From contig JACGCM010001752.1 of NCBI GenBank assembly GCA_014058105.1, forward strand, positions 248,001-312,000: a stretch of DNA of 64,000 nucleotides. The letters are read 5' to 3'. A program made the translations under genes and the position numbers. The notes below the pieces were generated by a model. The model saw only the letters and a program-made list of their open reading frames with translations, was not told the DNA's origin and did no database searches. Positions within the stretch are counted from its first letter, which is position 1. Every line of letters starts with the position of its first letter. Positions 43,625 to 54,944 of the stretch are shown here, piece after piece. Source of the stretch: Kingdonia uniflora (taxonomy: Eukaryota; Streptophyta; Magnoliopsida; Ranunculales; Circaeasteraceae).

Positions 43625-45748
43625 GTTCGATAAGCGTTTTAAACCTAGTATTCCCACCAGTAAATTTATAGTATTATCCAGTTTCGAGGAAACATCGTCG
43701 TCAGGGGGGGGGGGGGGGGGCGAGTGTAGTATGATGGAGGAAGCTGTAAACAGTGTAGAGATAAGCATAGAGGGTAGGGGACCCAGTAAAATTGAGGAGG
43801 TGATAGAGAGGGAGGATAGATCAAAGAAAGTGAAAGTCTTTGTTATATACCCAGAGGGGGTAGATGTAGGGAAAGAATACTTGAAATATAAAAAGAAATT
43901 GCAGGGAGAATGGGGAAGTTATGTGAATGATCAAAGTCTCTGGCTCAGAACCTATATCTCCAGTAAAGGGGAGGAGGCTGTATACTACCAAGTCCCATGC
44001 TTGGAGAAGTGGAAGAAGGATATAGGGATTGGAGAAGAGGTTAATATCTCATATTATAATGATCTCGGGCAATTAGGCCCGAGTGATGGGTTTTTATATT
44101 TTTTGAATTAGGTCGTTAATGGCCTTAGAATTCCTCAGACCTTGTTTCATAAAGGGGTTATGAATGTGTTACAGTGTTGCCTTACCCAGTGAAATGGGAA
44201 TATTTATGAAATGATGAGGGTATGTGTGACACTGAATGAAAAATAGAGGAAGGAAGAGTCTGCAAAGCAGTTTGAAGCTAAAGATGTGATGAAGTTTTAT
44301 ATATGGAAATATGTTGAAGGTCGAAGTGGTGGTTATATGTATAACGATTAAGTTAGGCCAACATTATTTGATTTTGAATCTGCGGGTAAACCATGGAACG
44401 ATTACCTTGTGTGGGGAGAGGGTAACTGTATGAAGATTCCATATGAACCAGCGCTCGAATTAAACCATAAATATTATAATCCAAGTAAGTAATGTTGACC
44501 AATCTTCAAATAACCAATAACTTGTCTTCGATCTGCTACTTAATGTTATGTTCCTTATTTTGGCAGAACCCAAGCCTTTATCTATGCCTAATAAGGCGAG
44601 TCTGTTCGACTACGTTACTCGAGATCTGGGTGAGCTAAAGTAGGGTGAAGTCGGTATCTGTAGGGATAAAAGGGTAGATTTAATAGTACCCAAAGTTCAA
44701 CAAGCTCACGAGAAATGAGCTATGGCTGAAGGGAAAGTTTACTTGACTGGGGATGATGCTCTTAGTCCTTCACCACCTGCACCTCAGACCACCAAATGGA
44801 ATACTTAGAGGTCTGGGAGGCTAGCTCGGCAGAGAACTTCTGTCACTGGGTGGTAGCCACGAGACAAGAGATCGCAAAGTCTATTTTTGGCGATTTAGAG
44901 GAGAAACTTGAAGTGAGTACGGTTGCTCCTGCAGAGTTCGAGAAGAGCTTGATAAAAAGAAAAGGCATGATAAAGAGGGTAGTTCTCGAACTAATCCTCA
45001 TGCGCAGCTAAGATGAAAGAGCTGGAGCTAAAATACTGTCTGATGGATGAGACGGATCTGGAGCAGCTCGATGATGAGTATTACAAACATACTTTTGCGG
45101 TACGTTCTTGGAATTCTTAATTGTCTTTATATTCAAACTGAAAACTATTGTGCTGACTTTGTTTCTGTATGTTTTTACTGGCTGCTCTCATTGCTGCTGA
45201 AGGGGGCAAAAAAGCATATGGAAAAGAGGAGCCAGGAGTTCGGGCCCTACAGCAAAGTTTGAAGTTTAATCTGCCCGTATGAAGGAGTTTAAGATCAATC
45301 TACTCGTGTGAAGGAGCTCAAAGCTGAGCTTAAGCTGAAAAAGGAGAAGAGAGCTAAAGAAGCTAAAACGGCTGCAGAGCTTGCAGAAAAGCATTCAGAT
45401 CTAGTGGAGCATGATGATGTGATACCAAAATTGGCCGAGGACCTTAAAGTGGAATAGGATCACTTCATCCAATCTTATTATGATTTTGGATTGAGTCTCG
45501 CTGATGTGAAGCTAGGGCGGGTCGGTAGGTATAAGGAAATAGTTTTCCCTTAAGAGGTTCCAGAGGAAGTGATGGATGATGCTGGTGTTTCTCCTTAGAA
45601 AATGTTAGAGCTTCCACCAGATAGTACTGAGCCAGTCCGAGTAGTTAAAAAAATATTGGATCCTTCTTCTGAACATGTTGATCAAGGTCATCCGGCTGGG
45701 CAAATATTGGATCCTCCATCAGAGGTAAAAATCAGCAAGAATCTCTAA
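43625..45748 (+). pseudogene. Large antisense ORF of Gypsy D
   Basis: Opens FDKRFKPSIPTSKFIVL with a Gly run coded by G17 (43704-43720). The open part runs to 44111: EDRSKKVKVFVIYPEGVDVG, GEWGSYVNDQSLWLRTYISS, YYNDLGQLGPSDGFLYFLN. It then continues with stops through NVLQCCLTQ, KQFEAKDVMKFYIWKYV and GKPWNDYLVWGEGNCMK, laid out like the PF04195-like block of Gypsy C. A candidate intron GTAAGT...TTTGGCAG spans 44485-44566. Downstream is a charged helical part (LKAELKLKKEKRAKEAKTAA, about 45310-45380) and the tail VPEEVMDDAGVSP, matching PEEVLDD of Gypsy C. Role unknown. Confidence 0.55.
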
Positions 45749-45962
45749 ACCTTCGGTAGTATTCTATTTTTGATTTGATGCAGTTTGTATGATATCAATA
45801 TGATTGTACTCCTTATTTGTTGAAGTCAGAGTAAAGATTTGAAACATGTTCGCTTTGGATGTTTGCATTGTAACAAAATATTTGTACTCTGCGTAGGAGA
45901 TATAACGACTGAGAAAATTTAATTTTGAACTGGAGAGGTCGTTGAGTAGAGCGAGGAATTCC

Positions 45963-48527
45963 ATGGCTCGTATTCAACAGGTACTTAATAAAATTGAATA
46001 TGAGAGAAGGAAATTTAAGTTGAATTTAGAAAAAACTTGTAAGGAGTTATATGATCTTCAGTGTAAATATGCTAAGATAGAAATAGAAAAGGGATGAGGT
46101 GTTAAGAAAGGAAGAGAAAAGGGATGTATTAGTGCGAAAACCAAAAGAGTTAACCTGTTTTAATGACCCGAGTGATAAGGCTAGGTGTCAAAGTATGTTA
46201 ATAACTCTGACATTGTATTTTAAGGTCGAAGTAGATAGTGAACGAAGGTTAAAAAAAGCTTATATAGTGCTTTTGAAGGAGAAAAGTGTTATTCCGGACC
46301 CAGCTCGAGTTTAGTTTTTATCTCAAGAAGCACGTAATCGTCATAGTTTAGAGGCGAGAAAGTGTTATGCTCGAGCTGGTATGTCTGTTGTTTGGGGTGA
46401 TGTAGAACCTTTATCTGATGATTTTGCCTATATATAGAATTGGAGGGCCATGAGAATTATATTTTTCAGGATAAGCAAAGAGCAAATAAAAGTCCAAAAA
46501 TGATTAGAGGGTGAATTAATGGGGTTAAAGGATGAGTTATTGCAACATGTGAAGCAAAAAATATCTTTAGCAACGCGATTGTCGAAAGAAGTGACTGTTC
46601 GAATGAAGGTAGAAGCTAATTTGAGGCTTTAGGCGTATCGCAGAAAGAAATGTGCCAGTGGCTGTAAAAGGCGCATATGACATTGAAGGAGTATCTATAT
46701 CCTTCGTGAGCAAAATTCGCTGCTCGAACAGAACATGAACGCCATATAGAAAGTGTCATTGATTTTTGTGAGGGAGAACTGGCTAGGGTAGAGAACAAAT
46801 TTAGGAAGTTCGTGACAGAATGTGGGAAGGATTTTGATGTAGAGAACGCCAAGGCTGAGAATATGTGGTTTACCAAAGGTGATGGAGAAATTATTGGTGA
46901 AAAAGTCATTCCGAGGCTGAGGGAATTGTCATCAGAAGAGGGTGAGGAAGAGGTAGAAAGTCTGATACCCCGATTGCGACATAAACAACATCAGCAGGAA
47001 GTGGTGACCTTTACCACTCTGGTAGATATTCAAGTAACGAATAGAAAGAGTTTGAGAGATAAATGGAAGTCTTCTCATTTCTTGAAGCATAAAAAATAGG
47101 GTATTCTTACTTTCCTTTTACCAACCCTACATATGTGATAGATCTTTGTATACTGTTGCTGATGATAAATGAAATCTGTTCTCTGTGATGATGAATGGAA
47201 TGATGTATCGACATTACTCAAATACCATATTCTTGATTTAAACTTGTTAACTGTGGAATGTAATCTATTGGTATAATCAAACTACTATAAATATAAATTG
47301 TTATTACAGGTGGAACTAATAGCTATTCAAAGTTAGTGTGACGCATTACACGTCCAAATCGGACAATTGAACGCTGAGCTAAGTTCAGGTAAGGAGGCGC
47401 TAAAAAGCGTTGTTGGATTGGAAGAAAGCCTGAAAGCAGAGATAGTACGAGAATGAAACATAGGAACTAGTTTGTCTAAGGAGCTACCAAAGAAAAAGGC
47501 AGATCTAGCTAACAAAATGAGAAAGATAGAGGAGTTAAAAGAAATTATAAGTAATAAAGAGGTTAGATTTACAGGTGGCTTGAGGTAAGCGAGTCAGCAG
47601 GGGGCGGAGTTGACATTTGCTCGAGTTCGTATTACAAAACAGTTGGTAGAATTAGAGGAGGAAGGTAAAAATGTGGAAGACTTACAATTCCAAGTAAATG
47701 TACTTAAAGCGGAGATAGCTGATACGCGAGCTCATGCTTCTAAGTACGAATTGTTGTGGCTAATTGCTGATGTTTTACTAAAGAAGATGGAAGATGCCCG
47801 TAATAAATAGAACGAAAGCACAAATGCGGCTTGGAACAAAGTAGTGACTCTAGAGCATACCATACATGTATTGAAGTTAAATACCTTGGAGCACCTGGAA
47901 GAGAATGCAAAATTGCGTGACGGAAATACAAACTTAGATGCTGACCTATTACAGGCAAAGATACGTCTTAATGAAAAGAGGAAAAAAGGGGAGAATCGTG
48001 AAGCGGGAATTGATGGGCTAATATCTTTGATTTATCAGATGGATGAGTTCATGATAGTGTTGGAGTCTCAAAATTCTGATGTGTTGGATGAGAAACGACG
48101 AGTAGAGAAGCGTTGCGACCATTTGGAAGTTTCGCTGAAGGAAGCTCAAAGTAAACTTAGCAAGCTTATTCTAGCTAAACAGGTGAAGACTGAGGTATGT
48201 GATGTGTATGAGAGAGATATGACAGTAATGATTTCATTCTTTGCAGTAGAGTTCAAGAGATTAGAAGTAGAAAGTAAACTAGTGTATGATGGTTTAGTTG
48301 GCAAAAGTGTGCGGTGTGACATGGAGGCAATACGGTCTGAGTATCTAGGTCCCATGGTAGCCAAAATTGGAGTTTTGAAATAGAGTATCGTTAGAGATGG
48401 AAAGAAAATCGTTATGGGGTAAATGCTAGAGTTTATGCATCAACGACTATACAAGGGTTATGCACGTGACGTTACGGGACCTTCCAATATAGGTAGTGAT
48501 TCGAGTGAAAGTTCTAGTGAGGAGTAA
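45963..48527 (+). pseudogene. Second long antisense ORF of Gypsy D, coiled-coil protein
   Basis: Starts MARIQQVLNKIEYERRKFKL, ELYDLQCKYAKIEIEKG; frame change; NDPSDKARCQSMLITLTLYF, SERRLKKAYIVLLKEKS, ARKCYARAGMSVVWGDVEPL, QVLLQHVKQKISL-like heptads. From 47310, after a TTATTACAG acceptor, one frame with four stops runs to 48527: QLNAELSSGKEALKSVVGLE, VELEEEGKNVEDLQFQVNVL, RRVEKRCDHLEVSLKEAQSK. It closes with an acidic tail SSDSSESSSEE. Nearly all is coiled-coil-like (Leu/Val every 3-4, Lys/Glu-rich). No enzyme motif. Gypsy C has no counterpart: only 560 bp separate its antisense gene from integrase. The function is not known; the length (about 800 codons) and retained heptads suggest past selection. 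Confidence 0.5.
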
Positions 48528-48736
48528 CAATTGTGAGGATGCGGTATGTATAATAAAGCATATAGTAGATAAAGTGTATGAAAATAGGACTGTCTAGAAT
48601 AGTGATTTATACTAACCTTTTGATAAACCAACGATACTGTATGAGTTGAATATCTATTGTATAGGACGATCCTGAAGGCTATCGTATAGTAGATGATTAC
48701 TGAGGCAACAAACATAGAGGAGCATAGATGTCATAC

Positions 48737-49046
48737 CGGTTTGGTTGAAGCCATAAATGATTCGTAATGTAATAGGTGATCGGTTTGGCCGAAGCAACAA
48801 ATGATCTGTAATGTAATAGGGGATTGGTTTGGCCGAAGCAACAAACAATCAGTAATATAAATAAATGATCAGTTTGGCCAAAACAATAAATGATCTGTAA
48901 CGTAATAGATGATCAGTTTTGTCAAAATAATAAAGGATCTATAATCTAATAGATGATCAGTTCTGCCAAAGCAACAAACGATCTGTTAATATAATAGATG
49001 ATCAGTTTGGCCAAAGTAACAAACGATTTGCAATTTGAATATAGAT
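48737..49046. repeat. 44-bp tandem array in Gypsy D, about seven units
   Basis: Units of 44-45 bp start at 48737, 48781, 48825, 48870, 48914, 48958 and 49003, each opening (C/T)(G/A)GTTTGGCC(A/G)AAGC and holding AACAAA(T/C)GATCTGTAAT. A more worn unit may precede it near 48690. It lies between integrase and antisense ORFs, i.e. in the 3' untranslated part of the element. Confidence 0.9.
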
Positions 49047-49399
49047 TTACTTGTTGGATATATTAGAAAAGTACTATAGTGTAGGGCAATCGAATATAAG
49101 TATTTCATTGGTGTAAGATTGACGTACGATGAATATGTTAGATAGAGTACTGTATGAAATAGCTGAAAGTACTCAAACATATGGGGATCAAACATAAATC
49201 TTTTATTGATGTAAGACCAAGGATTAGGGATTTTTATCTGCGATACAACACCTCTTAGTAGATTGATTTGTATAAAAGTATATTGTGATAGATTTTTATC
49301 TGCGATACAACTTCAATATTCTTGTATTCCAAGGATTAGGGATTTGATCTCCGTGTTCAGTGGCGAGATCGTAAGAACCAAAACTACTTTTTCCAATAA
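49047..49399. other. Gypsy D spacer next to integrase
   Basis: No gene. Contains two copies of GATTTTTATCTGCGATACAAC (about 49228 and 49290) and two of CCAAGGATTAGGGAT (49212 and 49329), a small interleaved duplication. Confidence 0.7.
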
Positions 49400-50340
49400 T
49401 GACAAAAGGGCCTTCTCAATTTTCAGATAGTTTCCTAGTATTTACTTCTTTTCTGTGTTTTAGAATTTTTCTTAGGATTAGATCTTTGATTTCAAACTCT
49501 CTATGACAAATGCGCTTGTTGCAAAATCGGGTGAGAGCTTGGTGACATCTTCCCAAATTCATGATTGCTCTGTGTCTAGTCTCCTCGATCCAATTCATAT
49601 TACATCCCAACTGGAATTCATTTTCTTTATCTGTCATGGTATGGTCGCGTATTGGGTGATGATACCGAGTGGGGATGATTGCTTGTGTACCATAAGCCAG
49701 GATGAACAGTGTACATCTAGTTGATACTCGAGGTGTTGTGCGATACGCCCATAACACGTGAGGTAATTCTTGGACCCAATTTACCTTTTTCATTGTCAAA
49801 CATTTTTTGATTCCATCAACGATAGTACGATTAATGATTTTGGCCTAACCATTTCCTTGTGGGTAATATGGATTGGAAGGAGAGTGTACGATGTTGTGTT
49901 GGTTGAGGAATTTGATGACTCTGGAGCCAGCGAACTAAGGTTCATTGTGGATTCTGATGAGATGGGGGCATCCAAAATGAATGATGATGGATTCCCATAT
50001 TTATTTGATGATTTCGTCTTCTCATGTGCGATACAGTAGGACTGATTCCACCCATTTTGTAAAGTAATCCGTTTCTACTAAGAGGCGCTTCCTTTTGCCT
50101 GGCACAGTGGGGAATTCTCCTACGAGATTGAGTGCCCATCTTTTAAATGGTTAGACAACATTGCCGGAATGGAGTTCCAAGGCTGGATCTCGAATTTTGG
50201 GGCCATGTCGATGACAGGCATCACACTTGCTTGCAAGCTCAATGGCTTGAGCTTTCATTTTAGGCCAAAAGACCCCTTGAGTAAGAGCTTGATTGGCTAG
50301 AGTTTGTCCTGCTGCATATGAACCACAAGTGCCTTCATGG
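49400..50340 (-). pseudogene. Gypsy D integrase
   Basis: Downwards: zinc region CHACHRHGPKIRDPALELHS, the core start FKRWALNLVGEFPTVPGKRK (NLVG for D-x-x-G, first Asp lost), LVETDYFTKWVESV. A degraded middle follows (the E of DDE lies near 49830 but is frameshifted). Then VNWVQELPHVLWAYRTTPRV, YGTQAIIPTRY and the C-terminal part FEIKDLILRKILKHRK with EGPFVIIGKSSFG. Typical Tat integrase, no chromodomain. Frame changes near 49800 and 50040. Confidence 0.85.
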
Positions 50341-51190
50341 AGTTCTTATATGAATTTTTGAGCTTATTTGCAAGATAAACATTAAAGATACGGCCCTGTG
50401 ACCGATTTTTTTATAGGAGACCGCTTTTATGATATACCGCTTAGAATTATCAAGCACGCGTCTCCATTCAGTGGGATTTGTTAAGATTTCGCTGTCAAAC
50501 ATGTTCTTAGTCCCAATATACTTGCGGAAAGGTCGTCTCCAATCGTCCTTGTCCTCTTCAACGCCCCTAGTATTGATAGAATTCGAGCTTATGATATTAA
50601 TGTTGGGGGTGGATAATACTTCGATCTTCAGATAATGAGCTTCCGTACCAAGGATTCCTGCCAGATATGCAAGAGAGTCCGAATGTCTATTTTTTCCACG
50701 GGGTAAATGTACGATAGTAATTCTTTTGAATCTGCTCATTCTGTCGGCTACTGCTGCTGCGTAGTCAATCATCTTTCCGTTCTTCTAGAATTTCTCTGTG
50801 TAATGGTTCACAATGAGTAAAGAGTTTATGTACACAAACAGCTCGGAGACTTCAATCTCAAGAGCCATATCTAGACCGTGAATCATTGCTTCATACTCGG
50901 CTGCATTGTTGGTAGCTTCGAAATTGAGCTTGACTGCTTTCTCGATCTAATCATTAGAAGGTGTGATAAGCACGATTCCAATTCTAGATCCTGCAGGTCC
51001 AGAAGATCTATCAGTTAAAAGGCGCTACCTCTTTCGAGTTATCCAATCTCACTTTTCTTCAAACTTTTCTTCGAATTGTTCCTCATTGGTATTTGTGATG
51101 TCCTCTTCCTTGTTAGGATCTTCTACTAGGAAATTCGCAAGAAAGTTTGCTACTACTTGAATTTTTTCAGAATGTCGTTGTTCAAAACGG
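50341..51190 (-). pseudogene. Gypsy D archaeal-type RNase H and linker
   Basis: Second RNase H: EYEAMIHGLDMALEIEVSEL-type start (about 50925-50840; minus strand), a strand with YINSLLIVNHYTEKF, then MIDYAAAVADRMSRF, ITIVHLPRGKNRHSDSLAYL, where S-D-x-LA is the end motif. A linker with STPNINIISSNS leads to integrase (50600-50340). Same domain and position as 15746-16230 of Gypsy C. Confidence 0.82.
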
Positions 51191-52480
51191 ATGTCATGTT
51201 CGCCAAGAGTGACGGACCATTATTGTACTCGTCTGAATTTTTCCCGTTTGGATAAGATCTCTCGCAAAGGGTAATTTGTCACCACTCGAACTGAGTCTGC
51301 TTAAAAATACTATCTTAATTTTTACGATGTGTATACGAGAGCTAAGAGGAATTTCTCGATCTTGGTATACTAGGACTCTGTTGGAGTGAAAGTTTGTTGA
51401 TGAAGTAAACAGGTTTTTCTGTCTTTCCATCAAGTTGAATGAGAGCAGAACTTAATGACTCGTCGGTAACTGTAAGATATATTGTGAGTTCTTCCCCCTC
51501 GTTAGGTGTACTCATCACTGGTGGTGATCCCAAGTAAAGTTTGAGTTCCTAAAATGCTGTTTCACACTCTGTTGTCCACTCGACCTCAGGATCCTTTTTA
51601 AACTTATGTTTTTTTGTCCCTTCACGCAATAGGTTAAACAAACATCGACATTGATCTGAAGACTTCGAAACAAAATGATTTATTACAGCAATCTTGTCAG
51701 CTAACTTCTGTACGTATTTCTTTGTTTTCGGAGAAGCCATAGACAATTGTGTGTGAATATGATCTGGATCAGCTTCTATGCCTCTTTTACTGATTAAATG
51801 TCCCAAGAATTTTCCTGACTGGACCCCGAACTGGCATTTTTCAGGGTTGAGCCTCATCTTGAAGAAACAGAGAATTTTGAAAGTAGTACCTAAGTCTATA
51901 ATATGGATATCCTTTTTAAGACTTTTACACAACATATCATCAATGCAGACTTCCATCATTTTTTTGAGGTGGTCTTTGAACATATGTGTCATCAAACGTT
52001 GATAAGTGGATCTAGTATTCTTAAGACCGAAAGGTATGATCTTATAATAGTATAAGCCATATTCTATAATGAAAGCTATCTTCTCTTGGTCATCAGGTAG
52101 CATAGGTATCTGATTGTATCATGATGTAGCATCCATCATGGACAGAAGTTCGTATCCTGCAGTAGAGTCGAGCAGATGGTTCATGATAGGAAGTGGAAAA
52201 CTATCCTTTAGAGTAAGTTTGTTGAGGTTCGTGAAATCCACGCACACCCTGATCTTGTCATTCTTCTTTGGGACTGCCACAATGTTCGAGATCCATTATG
52301 GGTAATTGGCTTTTCTGATGAAGCCAACTTTGATGAGTTTGTCGATCTCTTTATTGACTTATTCTTGGAGTCTTGGTGCTAAGGTCCTCTACTTTTGTTT
52401 GACAGTTTCGGCCTTGTCTTTTAAATTGAGCTTATGGTAGGCTAAATTTGGATCAATGCCCGACATCTCGTGAAAGGTTT
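51191..52480 (-). pseudogene. Gypsy D reverse transcriptase and first RNase H
   Basis: Starts EMSGIDPNLAYHKLNL, then KVGFIRKANYP, VAVPKKNDKIRVCVD, MLPDDQEKIAFIIEYGLYYY, IIPFGLKNTRSTYQRLM. The polymerase box reads VCIDDMLCKSL (51936-51947): CIDD for YIDD. KFLGHLISKRGIEADPDHIH and KPVYFINKLSLQ follow; the last belongs to RNase H with LTIYLTVTDESLSSALIQ (51500-51420). The stretch 52103-51549 is open for 184 codons. Stops elsewhere. Confidence 0.87.
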
Positions 52481-52697
52481 AAGCGAAGATATCACTGTTG
52501 TCTCTAAGGAATTGGATGAGGGCATCTCGTTCTTTCATTGACAGAAGAGTGCCAATGTATGTACCTTGCTTTTTTTTACTAATTTCAACGTACTCTGTTG
52601 TTTTTGCATTTGGCAGATGGTTTTCTGCAGAGTTTATTGCATATTTTTCTGTAGTATATCCTGCTATTTTCTGTAAATGCTATGTGAGCTGCGGCTT

Positions 52698-53339
52698 CTA
52701 GTATTCTAGAATGATGACGACCAAATTTTTACATGCTCGAGCTAGCTTTTGACTTCCTTTGATTTCATATATGCTGCTATTCCATTCAAACCGCAGTGTC
52801 AAATAATAGGTGGATGGAATAGCTCGCATATTGTGTAACCAACAACGTCCTATTATCTCTAAATAAAGGGATTTTATATTGATAATATAAAAGATAATGT
52901 CGAGTATCACGGGTCTTGTCATGATAGGAAGTATAATCTTTCCTACACGTTCTTCTCCAGATCCGTTGAATCCATAAATATCAATGTTACTGGGTTGTAC
53001 CTTGTCGGCCAATCCCATCTGATCAATCATGCTTTGAAAAAGTAGTTTGATTGTACTACCAATATCTATCATCATCGTGTGAAGCACCATATTTCTCATT
53101 TTTAACGTGATCCACAAAACATCGCAGTAAGGATAGTTGATATGACGAACATCACAGTCGTCGAAAGAAATTATTGCTCGCTGAGAGCTGAATACGGGAA
53201 GTAAACGAGCTTCTTTGTCTTTCATGGATAGGTCATAACATTGGCCGACACGTCTTCTTTTGCTTTTGTTTAATTGGTTGATGATCTGAGTTTCAGCGAA
53301 GTAGCAGAGCGACATATGGTATACGTGTTTCTTTCTCAC
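52698..53339 (-). pseudogene. Gypsy D aspartic protease
   Basis: 213 open codons: DCDVRHINYPYCDVLWITLK, then VLHTMMIDIGSTIKLLFQSM. The active site is DIG where DTG is expected. DQMGLADKVQPSNIDIYGFN, GEERVGKIILPIM and GRCWLHNMRAIPSTYYLTLR end it as in Gypsy C. Open frame but probably inactive unless DIG is tolerated. Confidence 0.82.
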
Positions 53340-54872
53340 CGACTCTTTGGTTTGTACGGCTTATGTAGGAAGTTTGTAACTCCCGTTCTTGTAACTTTCA
53401 ACGTCTACAATGTACTCATGGATTTGTCTATTAACAAAGATATACTTCAACAACCGCTATAAGGCAAAACAGTGTTCTGTTTCATGATATGTCTGACCTT
53501 GTGGTGAATAGAATATGGTTTGTTCTCAATGGGTTAGAGATACTGTGCATGGCGGAAAATCCTATCCTTCTGAAGTATAGGATAAATGTTGGCTATAGGC
53601 ACATTCATCTTAGGGGGACAGGGCTTTGGGAAGTTACTCCCTTTTCGAGGTCGTTCGTCGTTAGGTTTTGTCCATTTCTTGTCTCCTCCCTAATTGATAG
53701 TACGATTAAAATCATGGCTGGCTGACTAAAAGCCTGAGGCTTGGCTGTTAATGTAGACTTCTGAGGCTTTTGCCTGTCAGACACCATTCTTTCTAGGTCG
53801 ATATACCCGGTAACTTTTTTGATCATGTCTTCCAGAGTTGTAGGCTTGTTTAGGACGAGGTGCTTTTTTGCCCTTCCATCAACAAGTAAATCATTAGTAA
53901 AAACTGAAATAGTAATCTTCTGGTTTAGCCAATCACCCTTTCAAGCTAACTCCAAAAACTTCTTAGTGAATGTCTCGAGCTTCTCTCCTGACATCTGCTT
54001 AAGGCTGAAAAGAGAGTATAAATTCTCTTCTTTGTCTCTGTTGTGTGAGTAATTTTTGATGAGGAGTTCTCGTAGCTGCTCAAAAGTTGTGATGAATCCT
54101 TTAGGTAGTAAGTGGAACCCTCACAGAGGCTCGCCTGATAAGCTGGTCAGAAAGAGCTGGCATAGAATATGGTTGGATGAGAAATGTAGGCCTAAAGCAT
54201 CTTAAAACTCTTGAACGTGTTCCACTGGATCAGTTCCTTTGTATTTTTGGATCTTCAGAGTAAGGAACCCCGGGGGGGGGGGGGGACCTCGCCATCCACC
54301 AGTTCCTGTGTGATCAGGCTTTTCTGTAATATATTATAAATTCCTTTAGTCTGAGTCTGAGCTTCGAGTAATTATTTTATTCGCCTATCAACATGTTCCT
54401 AAGTTACATATTATCGGGATACAATGGTTGGGCGTGTAACGTGTTATTCTCCAAGATTATGGTTGCCACTCCCTTTATTTAGACATTCTTTTATTGGGAC
54501 TCAAACTCTTCAAATTAGATTTTCGGCCTGTCTGACTCCCGCTGGGCCGCCATTTACTTCCTGGATCAGGATGGGCTCCATTTCCTTTTGATGATGGTTA
54601 AATCGAAGCGCACCTCCTACGTGATTGCCTTTCGGAGGAGGTCCTATTATGTCATGAACGGAGATTCCCGAGCCTTCAGGTTACACGACTTTGTTCTTCT
54701 GGGCGGCGACCTGCTGACCCTGTAGAACCTTCAGTGCGTCATGTACACTTGCTAGCTGTTGTTCCAAAGCAACATGTCTTTCTATTTCAGAATTTAAAGT
54801 GGCTCGCAGATCTTCTAGTGCAGCATTTTCTTCTTCTTGAACTATTGGCATGCTCTGAACCAGAGGTGACAT
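53340..54872 (-). pseudogene. Gypsy D gag
   Basis: From 54872: MSPLVQSMPIVQEEENAALE and a coiled-coil start (LRATLNSEIERHVALEQQL), a Pro/Gly-rich linker with a Pro run coded by the G14 tract (54272-54285). Next the capsid: SLSGEPL, HLLPKGFITTFEQLRELLI, KNYSHNRDKEENLYSLFSLK, FTKKFLELA, then DLLVDGRAKKHLVLNKPTTL, EDMIKKVTGYIDLERMV (53826 on). The degenerate zinc region lies near 53480-53400. Stops and at least two frame changes. Confidence 0.82.
54272..54285. repeat. G14 homopolymer in Gypsy D gag
   Basis: Codes PPPP on the minus strand; see also 15696, 29419, 38198 and 43704. Confidence 0.95.
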
Positions 54873-54924
54873 TTTAAAAGAAGATGATCAGTAGTTTATG
54901 AGATAATGGGTTTGAGAACTTCAG

Positions 54925-54942
54925 TTCTCACATACGGCGCCA
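54925..54942 (-). promoter_or_regulatory. Primer-binding site of Gypsy D
   Basis: Minus strand TGGCGCCGTATGTGAGAA, two bases from the 5' LTR; the TGGCGCC start is usual for Tat elements. Confidence 0.85.
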
Positions 54943-54944
54943 AA

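Noticed and set aside
48737..49046. CRISPR-like array
   Set aside because: Units are head-to-tail without unique spacers, in a plant retrotransposon; it is a tandem repeat.
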